DNA from: Gentiana macrophylla
Lineage: Eukaryota; Streptophyta; Magnoliopsida; Gentianales; Gentianaceae
Reading direction: 5' to 3'
Assembly (NCBI GenBank): GCA_026214975.1
Contig: JAOBSW010001151.1
Location: 124,001-188,000, forward strand
DNA length: 64,000 bases
Part shown: one piece after another, positions 55,035 to 64,000 of the stretch
How positions within the stretch are numbered: position 1 is the first letter of the stretch
How the letters are laid out: every line of letters begins with the position of its first letter
The notes under the pieces: model-generated
Databases searched by the model: none
The model's input: only the letters and a program-made list of their open reading frames with translations
What the model was told of the DNA's origin: nothing
Translations under genes and position numbers: made by a program

Positions 55035-55873
55035 TGACGCGGAAAGTCTTTATCATTTACTGTTTTCTCTAGTTTACCTTTCATTTCTGCACTTTGGTTT
55101 CGCTCTTTTCACTATCGGCATTGGATATTTCTATATCGTTGAATAAATTTTTCTTTGCGTCTTCTTTGTCTTGCTTTATAAGTCTATAAAGGCCAACTAA
55201 CTAATATACTGCACGTATAAAAACTTAGCATGAGAAGTCAGTCCGACATGGCCCTGCTTGCCGTGCTTTTGGCCCTGCTCGTCCTTAAAAACTTAACGTG
55301 ATAAGTCAGTCCGGCCTGGACTTGCTCGCCATGCTTTTAAATGAGAAGTCAACACTAGCCTGGCCCTGCTCATCTTTAAAAACTTAACGCGAGAAGTCAG
55401 TCCGACCTGGCCTTGCTCGGCGTGCTTTTAAACAAGAAGCCAGCATTGGCCTGGCCCTACACGAAGTCAGTCTGACGACCTTGCTCAGGAAAACTCACCT
55501 AACCTAACTCGATCCGCTATAAGCTCAGTCTAATTTATTCCTACTTTTCATAAGCTAACATAAAACTACAGACTTGTGAAAATTCAATACCTAATTTATA
55601 GTCACCCAAGCTCATGAATTGAGCTCGGTCTTTATTTGAGCATAAGTGCTATTTGAAATTCAGAGTAACGTACTGGGTGGCATGGCCCTAAACCTAGATG
55701 AAGGCCAAAGCAATCTAGCTTTGCCCCTCATAAACTGACTAGGTTAGCCTCACATGTGCCGGAACCCGAGTGTTAGGCTCGGTCTTATACCTACTCTAAA
55801 CAAGTATGCCATCTAAGAAACTCAATGAATGCTATACTAGGAGGCACACCACGCCAATAATAATAAACAAAAA
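55035..55873 (+). other. Non-coding tail of element D
   Basis: No RT, RNase H or integrase in any frame. It contains the tandem repeat at 55219-55470. The sequence from 55500 to E's LTR is unassigned and may include D's 3' LTR, which I could not align to 36189-36820. Confidence 0.45.
55219..55470 (+). repeat. Three tandem units (about 68-95 bp) in D tail
   Basis: Units begin at 55219, 55287 and 55378 with AAAAACTTA(A/G)C, then GA(G/T)AAGTCAGTCCG, CCTGG and TGCTTTT. Later units carry an extra 25-bp segment. Tandem repeats near the 3' end are common in Tat elements. Confidence 0.8.
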
Positions 55874-57271
55874 TGTTAGGAAGATTTTATTATGTTTTGA
55901 TGATGGCCATACTAGCTGTTATAGCAAGCCTGAACTAAGTTAGAATTCTCTGTATAAGTCTTTACTTAGAGTCTGACATGTTGTATAAGTTAAAGTCAGA
56001 CAAGTATTGTACTAGTTGGTAGGACGGCAAAGTAAAATAGACATTCAGCAGAGTGAAGCCAGCCAAGCACCAGCAGAAAAGCAGTGAAGACATTATGGTC
56101 TGACTTATAACCAAGAAAGTCTGTGATGACCTTGGATAAGTCTAAGTTATGCTTTAAGTGATGAAACTTAATGTTTAACTATGGTGTACACTGATCTCAC
56201 CCCAATCAAGGATCAGTGAAGTACAAAGATTCTCCTTAAACTGAAATAATCAAGGAAACAGTGAATCGGCAGAGTAAACTGACTTTCGGCTGAGTGAAGA
56301 CAAAACAGTGAAGAAAGATCTAAAAGGCAAAGTCAGATGGATCACTTGACCGTTCAGAGAACGGCTAAGTAATCCTTATCAAAACAGATTTTGAGATATG
56401 ATGTAGGTTCAGAGGATCATGCACTAAATGCACAATCAATAGAGGATCAATCAAGGACGGATTTTCTGATAAACATTGGAAGAAAAATCGGATCACTAAA
56501 ATCAAGGAGAATATAATTAAGGGGGAATAAAGAATTATTTCCCTCATTAATATAGCCAACGGACGGAAATTCAAATCAAGGATAATAAAGGCTATAAATA
56601 GAGGGCATTGACAGAAAAAGAAAATAAGAAGAAATATAACGAAAAAATCTGAGCAAAAACTCTGTCAGAGTAGAAAGCCTTCTATCTGTGCAAAAAGGAA
56701 AACATCTAGTGATCAACTCAAAACTGAGAGCTACATTTCAAACATCAAGCACTGAGATTGATCAACAAGTTTGTGAATCCAATTCACATCAACCAAGCAA
56801 CTGAATCAGAGTCATCTGAGAAGGAGTTGTGTTTGTGATAGCTGCTGAAGGATTTGATCCCAGGAGGCGAGTGAAAGAGACTGAATCATTGAAGTCATTG
56901 CGAGTCAAGGAGTGATAGTCTTGTAGATTGTGAAGTTTGGGAAGTCAAGGACAATCATACTATTGTAACTGTGAAAACAATAGTGAATTCCTCCAATCAT
57001 CACAGGAGAAGAGTGGATTAAGGGATTACACCACCCTTAACCACTATAAGCCTTGTGTCAATTTACTTTCAGCAATTTACCTTACTGCATTTACTTAATT
57101 GCATATATTATATTATATATTTGTGATTGCTTAAACTACTTTGAAATAACATAGTAAGGAGGGAATTATCCACGCCCAAAAGCTTTTAAGTTAAGGAAAT
57201 TTTTTGAAACTCCACTATAGTCATTCACCCTCCTCTCGACTATAGCTCTACCTTCTTCTCTGGGACCAACA
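55874..57271 (+). mobile_element. 5' LTR of copia element E
   Basis: TGTTAGGAAG...GGACCAACA, 1398 bp, followed by a PBS. The TATA box TATAAATA is at 56593-56600. No partner LTR is in the window. Confidence 0.85.
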
Positions 57272-57272
57272 A

Positions 57273-57285
57273 TTGGTATCGAGTT
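57273..57285 (+). promoter_or_regulatory. Primer binding site of element E
   Basis: TTGGTATCGAGTT directly after the LTR, close to the copia form ATTGGTATCAGAGC for initiator tRNA-Met. Confidence 0.8.
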
Positions 57286-57382
57286 AAAGTGTTCCTAGTA
57301 TCGTAACCTGCTCGGATATAATTTACAGTAACAAGGAGATCACATATTTTCAAAGTAGTTTTTAAATCATGCTTTCTATATA

Positions 57383-57385
<3 letters not shown>

Positions 57386-57463
<78 letters not shown>
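57386..57463. repeat. (TA)n microsatellite between PBS and gag of element E
   Basis: Nearly pure TA run of about 78 bp ending 13 bp before the gag ATG. The short repeat TTCAAAGTAGTTT flanks it at 57348 and 57463. Confidence 0.95.
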
Positions 57464-57467
<4 letters not shown>

Positions 57468-57475
57468 AGTAGTTT

Positions 57476-58700
57476 ATGGATTCCTTAAACTTTATGTCAA
57501 AAGTGCCTATTTTTAATGTTAACAATTTTGATGAATATAAAATAAGAATGTTGTCCCATCTTGCAGCAACTTATGAGGAGATGCTGGATGTAATTAATGA
57601 TGGCCCAATCATGATCATGACTATGGTAGCCACAGGAGCAGATCAAGGAAAAGAAGTGGACAAACCTAAGAAGGATTGGACCAAGGATGACAGGAGAAGA
57701 GCAAATCTAGACTTTGTTGCAAAAGATATGATTTTGAAGACCCTAAACAGCAACATGTTCATAAGAATCAAAGACTGCAAAATAGCAAAGGAGATGTGGG
57801 ACAAGTGGCATCGATAAATGAAGGATCTCAAGCAAGTTAAAAAAAACAAATTATCTCATGTAAAACAGAAATTTCAAAATTTCAAAATGAAGGTTGGTGA
57901 ATCCATTGATCAAATGGACAATGCATTCTCAAGCATCATCAATGAAGCTGAATGACTTGGACACACATATCCTCAGAAAGAAGTGTGTTTGAAGATCTTG
58001 AGAGGCTTTCCTGAAAGATGGAAGATCATAACATCAGTAATCAGAGGAACAACAAATCTTGCAAACACTGACACCCTAACCCTGATGTCTCAACTAAAAG
58101 CTCATGAATTCGAATTGAACAGAGAAGATGGTGCTCTGGTAGAGACACAAAGAACCAGTGCACTGATAGCACCACAGCAAAGTAACTTTGCTGATTGTAT
58201 CAGCAAAGAGACTCTAGAGCTTAAAGAACAGGTAGCTTTATTAGTTAAACGTTTTGACATGTTTAGCAAAAAGAAGCCATTCAAAGGAAACTCATCATCA
58301 AACAAGAGGTCAAGCTCAAACAAAGACATGAGGAAAAGAGATGATGAATACAGATGCTTCAATTGCAACAAGAAAGGTCACTTCAAGGCTGATTGTCCTG
58401 AAGAAAATAATAAAGATGAGGAAAAGAAGAAATACAAAGCATCTGAAAAGAAGAGAGGTAAGAAAGCACTCAAGGCTGAATCCAACAGTGAATAGAATGA
58501 AGAATCATCTGATAATGTCTCAGATAACAGTGATGAAGAAGACAGCTCAGACAATGAAAAAGCATGTATGTGCCTCATGACCAAAGAATTAGATGAAAAT
58601 GAAGGTGACAGCTCAGACATTGAGAAAGCAAGCCTATGTCTAATGGATAAGAATCTGATGAAACTGAGGTAACATCTAGCTCTTACTCCTCATCAAATGC
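57476..58700 (+). pseudogene. Copia gag of element E
   Basis: ATG at 57476 opens MDSLNFMSKVPIFNVNNFDE. The UBN2-type core follows (DCKIAKEMWDKWHR, MKVGESIDQMDNAFSSI, CLKILRGFPERWKIITSVI), then a Lys/Ser linker and the zinc knuckle CFNCNKKGHFKADCP (about 58356-58400). After it comes a Lys/Glu-rich and Ser/Asp/Glu-rich stretch with CLMTKELDE and CLMDK. Stops at 57815 and 57953 fit CAA and CGA changes; another lies at 58493. The acidic 'CLM' repeats after the knuckle are typical of SIRE-like copia gag. Confidence 0.9.
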
Positions 58701-59587
58701 ATCCACATATAACACTGCACAATCTTTTATTCTCCCATTAGACCAGCAGCCCTAGTCCAAAATTACATGACTAAATTTGATGAAATTGAGATGAATCATG
58801 AAATTCTAGAAAAGGAATGTAAGGATCTAAGAAAAGAAAATAAAAGATTGAAGGAGCAACTGGAATAATTGAAAGCTGAACTAGCTACTAAGGAGATATA
58901 CTCACCTAATCCAAAAGAAGCAGATGATAACTCATCCACTGCTAACAGATCAAGTGAGAAAATCAACCTAGCGACAAAAAACACCCGATGAACCACAAAA
59001 TACATCAAACATACAAACCCTCAAGAAGGTTTGGATCCAGATCTGGTCTTGGCTACAACAGTCAGGATGAGATTAGAAACAATGGTCAACACAATTCTGA
59101 ATCTAGGACCATCATTGGATCAGAAAGGGAAAGACCATAGTTTCAACCACTCATCCTGTACCGGTGAAGTCAAAACCTAGTGCAGTGAAACAGCAGACTA
59201 ATTCATCAATCCAGTCAACCAAAAGCAAGGACTTTCTGAATGGTAAAGAAAGACTTTATCCTTCAGAGGATGATTGGAATGTTGCACCTTCAAAATACAA
59301 GAAAAAACCATTACATGATATGCATCATGTGTTTAAGAAAAATCAATCTAGGTATGTTCCTAGACTCAATGAAGCAACATAGGTTTCCTAATGCATCTTG
59401 GAAAGTAAAGTTGGATGCAAATGCACCAAAAAGTAGAGAAAGGTATCAGAATACTTCTAGTAGAAATATTAGAAGCTATTCTGACATGCCTTATACATAT
59501 GAAGTTGATTACTTCAATTATCCAAAAAGAAGATCATTTGGATATACACTTGGTATAGGAGGCATGACTGCTAACATGTATGGACCC
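58701..59587 (+). pseudogene. Gag-pol linker of element E (coiled-coil region), cut by element F
   Basis: Frames contain a coiled-coil-like run (NHEILEKECKDLRKENKRLK) and a later open stretch (KPSAVKQQTNSSIQSTKSKD...) with several stops and shifts. The reading ends at TANMYGP, directly against element F's LTR. Protease and the rest of pol would be right of the window. Confidence 0.6.
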
Positions 59588-60363
59588 TGATGATGCTAAA
59601 TAATGCACCACCTGTAAATCCGGGCCACGTGTAATCTAAGGGTGAGCTGTAAAGGGGATCGAATGGCTGAAAGTGAGTAAAAGATGGTGTTTTTGGTGTT
59701 TTATGGCTGAGTCCAAGAATGTGACTTGGATTGCCTACGTATCCTGTGTAATGTCCAGGAATCAAGCCTTACTTAGTTCCTGGAATGAAGTATTTATAGG
59801 CACATGTCTCTCCTCTGCCCTAAGTTTAGGGCGGTTCAGTCTATTGACATAAATACCCTTTAATAGGCCTTGCCTCCTTACCCAAGTAACCTGTCGGACG
59901 TGGGCCCAGGAGCCCAGACTGAAGTCAATGGTATCGAGTCGATGGACACCGACGTGGATGTTTGAGTTCGGGCACTTGTGGAACCTCCCCTGAACCACGG
60001 CCCTCACTGGCACGTCTCGCATCGATCCGATGTGGATCACTACACAGACTTTTCCACATGTCTTAGCTGGACCAACCATATAATTCCACGTGGAGGAGTG
60101 AATCCTGGTATAATCATAATCCCCCCAGATCGGAGGGAAGCTCACCTCGAGATGCTGATCTCGGATCTGAAAATTTGAATAGCCTCTTCGACATGTGGTC
60201 TACTTTAGGTGGGAACACAGCTGTCTTTCCTAGCCGATGTAGGCTGTCATAGGGTGACGTCATACTGACGGTATTAATTGGTGTAGGAAACGAAGCGTCT
60301 CTTATTGGGCCGCGTGTAGATTTGGCCCTTGATTCTCGTGCTTTCGCTTCTATAACTGCCCCA
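59588..60363 (-). mobile_element. 3' LTR of Tat-type element F
   Basis: On the minus strand it starts TGGGGCAGTTATAG at 60363 and ends GCATCATCA at 59588, about 776 bp. The TATA box TATAAATA is at 59798-59791 (minus). GGATACGTAGGCAA at 59744-59731 recurs in D. No partner LTR is in the window, so ends rest on TG...CA and on the adjoining purine tract. Confidence 0.75.
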
Positions 60364-60382
60364 AAATCCCACCCTTTCAAAT
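60364..60382 (-). promoter_or_regulatory. Polypurine tract of element F
   Basis: On the minus strand AAAGGGTGGGATTT directly before the LTR start. Confidence 0.6.
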
Positions 60383-60534
60383 CATTTGGAGATTTTCTTA
60401 GCATAAAAGGAGCCCAAGACTTTGCACTCTCTCATTTGCCATTGTTTGTCTCAGTTTCACCAGAAAAACGCAATTAAGCCCCAATCTATTCAAACTCTTT
60501 TTGTCTTTTACTTTCTGCATCTCTTATTGATTCC

Positions 60535-62695
60535 ATGTCTAGTAGCGGTAGTGATTCACAAAATAGAGAGGAAATTGTTGTGGAAGAGGAATCCTCTGAG
60601 GAGACAGTTTCTGAGCGTCCATCTGCCTCCGGTGAGAGAGCTACCGGAGAAGAAGAGGAGGGAGGAGAAGAACAATCGTCTCCTCGACCCACCACCAAAC
60701 GTCAAACGAGGATGAGAGGCCAAGGGCCGTACGGGTGCATCTCCAGTCTAACCCCGGAGAAAGCCAAAACCATCTGCCTACGATATGGCATACCCTATTC
60801 TTCTTCAAACATCATGGTATCGCATGGTCAATTTCAGTTTGCTTGTGACCCTCCTCCCGGATTCTGCGCTATATACGAGGCACAATTGAAGGAGGGGTTG
60901 AGGTTCCCCTTCGACCCGTGTCTCATCGAGGTTCTTCGACACTACAAGATCAGCGTTCCACAACTGGCTCCAAATGGCGTTAGGAGCGTTATGTGATTCG
61001 TGTTGGCGTGTCGAATCGCCAAGGTCGAGTTCTCGGTTCGATTATTCCGTCAAAACTACGCCATTCAAAGTCTACAAGATGCGGGATGGTATACTTTTCA
61101 GAAGCGTCCTCTCACGTCGGAATTTGTGAGGAAGGTGACTTCATCTCAGGGTGAGTGGAAGCCCTAGTTTTTCTTTATTCGACACGGGTTGGTGGACGTC
61201 GATGTCTACACTTGGTATAACAGGCCCCAGAAATGGCATGACAGGCTCGGCCCCGATACCTCGATGGGTGTGGGGCTATCGAGATCGCTCACCCGACATC
61301 GCCACCCGAAACACGCATTCACCTTTGTATCCCTATCTTCGATATCGAGAGGCAACCGCCCGGGCGCTTATTTGGAGCTCGATGAAGATGTTCGAGTGTT
61401 GCGCGAGACACTTATTTACTCTGTCGAGCTGTTACACTTATGTGTTTTGTAATAAATTTTTTTTTTATAATTTCTTTTTGACTGCATTCTGATGTCGAAC
61501 TTTCTCTGTTCACAGTGGAGTACTTCTCAAAGATGGACGCCCTAGGCAAAATGCCCGATCCTAAGAAGACAGACCCGAAGAAAATCCAGGAACTAGCCGG
61601 TATCGGGTCGAAGGCCCCGGCTCAGGCTTCTGTATCTGGCAAAGTGGCTTCTGGAGGTCAGGGAACTCCAGCTCGAGCTCCCACTCCTGCATCGACGTCG
61701 GATATTCTGAGGGGGCAACCCGACGATGCCTAGGTGACAGAGCAGAGTAATGCGGACCTCGTTCCGAGAAAACGACAAAAGACGACGGCTGTAAGGCATG
61801 GAATCGGAAAAGAGGCTCGAATTCTTCCGCCTCAGACTTTAGGTGGGGTCGAGGCTCACCCTGCCATGAGCCTCGCCGAGATGGAGGCCATGACTCCGGA
61901 GGAGCTTAGTGAGTATCACTTGAAGATCATTCGAGCGGTAAGTCTTTATTCTTTTATGCGGTTTCTTGAACTTTTTGTCGATTTCGGATCTTGAATTAAC
62001 CTTACTGTCTTTTAGGCTCGGTTGAGGACCAAGGTGGCTATCAGTAAGATCGAGTCTCCATCTGCCGTTATGGAGGAGCAAAAAGAGACCATAGCCAAAC
62101 TGACTTCCGACATCGAGAAGCAGAAGGCTAAAATCAACAAGCTGGATGAACGGCGTGCCAAGCTTGAATCTGATTTGGCTGCCTCCCGAGACGAGTTGTC
62201 GAAAGCCCGCAAAGATATATCCGTTAGAGATTCTGAGTTGGCGAAGGTGAAATCGGAGTTGGCGCATGTGAAGTCGGAGCTCGAGGGGACAAGAACCGAT
62301 CTGGCGGAAGCACTCAAGGCTCGTACCAACGTCCAGTCCCTCCTCGATGATTTAACGACTCGAGCGGAAACCGCCAAGCGGGACTTCTTGGCCTCAAAAG
62401 AGCTCTCAAGATGACGACATTGCTTATGACCAGGGGATGAAGGGGATTTACCATGGCCATTGACCAAGTCAAAGAGGTCGATCCAAACTTTGACGTGTCT
62501 GCCATTTCGAAACCCTACCTATATGATCCAGAGGCCGTTCCTCGTTACGGGCGTTACTTCAATGAGTTCAAAGCCAGCGTTTCCCTATACGAGAAGTACG
62601 TTACCCCTGGCCTGGAAGGTGATGGAGCGGAAAATGTCGAGTCGGAAGAGCAGGTCGACCCAAACGCTTCTACCTCAAATCAGCCAGCTTCTTGA
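60535..62695 (+). pseudogene. Antisense accessory ORF of element F (gypsy-type transposon domain), apparently multi-exon
   Basis: ATG at 60535 opens an acidic Ser/Glu-rich start, then the domain RYGIPYSSSNIMVSHGQF, PPPGFCAIYEAQLKEGLRFP and FDPCLIEVLRHY, continuing past TGA 60994 as FVLACRIAKVEFSVRLFRQN, GWYTFQKRP and VDVDVYTWYNRPQKWHDRLG. This is the domain annotated as 'putative gypsy type transposon' in plant proteomes. A likely intron ends CACAG at 61514, and another has donor GTAAGT at 61940 and acceptor TTTTAG at 62015, between EYHLKIIRA and ARLRTKVAIS. The last exon is a long coiled coil (62016-62415), then a shift and the tail to 62693. It runs opposite to F's pol, as described for aORFs in Tat elements. 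Function unknown. Confidence 0.8.
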
Positions 62696-63230
62696 CGATC
62701 TCTCTTTATTGCCGCAATCTTCGTTGATTCTTATTGAACTTTTATCTTATTCGATTTGGTTGTATGACTTTAATATTTTCATTTGTCTGAACTTGCATCT
62801 TATCGATTCGATGTTGTAAACTTGCATTCTTAGATTTTTCAACTTAAATCTATGCTTTTCCCATTGAATGTCTTTGTCTTTTATTGATCATTTGTCTAGG
62901 GTGTAGTCCTTTCGAACTTAATTCCCTTGTAAATGTTGCCTTGCGGGGTGTAGTCCTATGGACTTAATTCCCCTGTGGCCCCTCGAAGTGTGGTATGAGT
63001 TCATGACTCGTAGCACACTTGAGTGTGAGTCGACCTAGTGTTGTACTGCCTTATTGGCCTGACTTGACTATTTGGTCGGAGCTCGATTAGATTATCCTGC
63101 CTTGTCAGGCTTAAGAGGACATCGTATTAAAAACGTACATACTCGACTGTCGCACATCGTGGTGCTTATGATCTGGTCGAGTTGGGTATCCATCGTGGGA
63201 TTTTCCGTCTGCCTCACATCGTTGCTTATT
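62696..63230. other. Non-coding spacer of element F between aORF and pol
   Basis: No supported ORF. A short tandem phrase (GGGTGTAGTCCT...CTTAATTCCC) occurs at 62899 and 62946. Confidence 0.5.
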
Positions 63231-63231
63231 G

Positions 63232-63475
63232 GCAGGTCGGGAGTGATATAAGCGCTGTCAGTGACTTGGCTTTTTTCACTGTTTTGCTATAACTCCATCG
63301 AGTCGACGGTGCGCAGCTCGGAAGTGATTTAAGCATTGTCAGTGACTTGGCTTTATTCACTTTTCCGTTTTAACTCCTTCGTGTCGAGGTATTGCAGGTT
63401 GAAGGTGATATAAGCATTGCCAGTGACTTGGCTTTATTCACCGTACTGCTCCGACTCTGTCGTATCGAGGTCTTT
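63232..63475. repeat. Three tandem units of about 80 bp in element F
   Basis: Units start near 63232, 63311 and 63391, each with AGTGAT(A/T)TAAGC, then CAGTGACTTGGCTTT, TTCAC and an ACTCC...TCGAGT-like end. Confidence 0.8.
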
Positions 63476-63659
63476 TGTTGGAGTCGATTTCTTGCCTTTT
63501 TTCTTTCAGCCTCCTTTTCTTTTTACATAAGCGTGTATGTTAAGCACAATTTAGAAAAGAAAATTACTTGAATAAAAGGCATTAAAAGCAACTGTCACAT
63601 CGACATATTACAAGTAACTAAAAATTGAAGTTGCGAATGTCATAAATTGAATAAACAGC

Positions 63660-64000
63660 TTAGACGTAGTATTTCCGGAGATTGGTGGCGTGCCACGTCC
63701 GGGGCACTGTGCTCCCGTCCGATCTCCCCAACTGATACGACCCTTTTGGATGCACCTTCAGAATTTTGTATGGTCCTTCCCAATTCGGCTCGAGCTTGCC
63801 TATTGGGTCCTGCCTGCTGGCTTCGTTCTTCCTCAAAATGAGGTCCCCCACTTGGAAATATTTGTATTTTACCCTCGCGTTATAATACTGTGATATCTTT
63901 CTTTTATAATGGGCCATTCGATATGCTGCAACCTCCCTCTTCTCTTCGACGTTATCTTTCTCTTGAAGCAGATCGGTGGCGTTTGTTTCAACGTTATATG
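63660..64000 (-). pseudogene. Tat-type integrase, C-terminal end (element F, runs off the window)
   Basis: Open on the minus strand from the edge to the stop at 63660. It reads RKISQYYNARVKYKYFQVGD, LILRKNEA, KLEPNWEGPYKILKVHPKGS and TWHATNLRKYYV, the GPY/F module and closing LRKYY of Tat Ty3/gypsy integrase. The upstream part NVETNATDLLQEKDNVEEKR is also typical. No stop is seen in this piece, so it may be intact beyond the edge. Confidence 0.92.

Overview
This window is flowering-plant (probably eudicot) nuclear DNA from an intergenic, repeat-dense region. I see no intact host gene. Nearly everything is LTR retrotransposon, stacked by nested insertion, with one SINE, one hAT MITE, one CACTA end and two LINE scraps. 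The plant assignment rests on the element lineages: Athila and Tat-type Ty3/gypsy elements primed by tRNA-Asp, plant Ty1/copia elements primed by initiator tRNA-Met, and plant-restricted accessory ORFs (the 'putative plant transposon protein' domain and the 'gypsy-type transposon' domain). No database could be searched, so family names come from motifs read by eye.

Layout. 1-5213: a copia element on the minus strand (here Cop1), with decayed gag-pol, a long leader, a PBS and a 1.8 kb LTR. 5786-6130: one end of a CACTA transposon. 6784-8095: an internal copia fragment, minus strand. 8729-8966: a tRNA-derived SINE inside a perfect 14-bp target duplication. 9780-9920: a LINE scrap. 10083-34728: a copia element (G) whose gag start is split by a 24 kb insertion. 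That insertion is element L (10124-34158, TSD GCCTT), a large LTR element with no visible coding capacity, and L's own 3' LTR is split by a full-length Athila element A (11255-25870, TSD GGTAG). 34940-35735: a hAT MITE. 35870-36188: a LINE tail. 36237 to about 55873: a gag-protease-only Tat-like element (D), interrupted three times. Athila-like element B sits in D's gag (37464-51959, TSD ACCGA). Element C sits in B's LTR (38275-45450, TSD ACAAT). A solo LTR of B's family sits in D's protease (53479-54934). 55874-59587: a copia element (E) with LTR and gag, broken by element F (59588 to beyond the right edge), a Tat element on the minus strand with an antisense multi-exon accessory ORF.

How the parts relate. 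A, B and C are three Athila-like families that share a non-coding scaffold: a tRNA-Asp PBS, an internal polypurine-like box 0.85-1.25 kb before the 3' LTR, and a longer conserved box at the 3' PPT. A and C also share a conserved block just after the last upstream ORF. B and C lack reverse transcriptase and integrase, so they look like parasites of an autonomous Athila. C keeps one uninterrupted 323-codon ORF. Element A carries, between integrase and its env-like ORF, a second copy of its LTR promoter architecture (palindrome array plus TATA box), which suggests an internal promoter for the env-like message. Most premature stops in these ORFs fit C-to-T change at CAG, CAA or CGA codons, as expected for long-methylated DNA.
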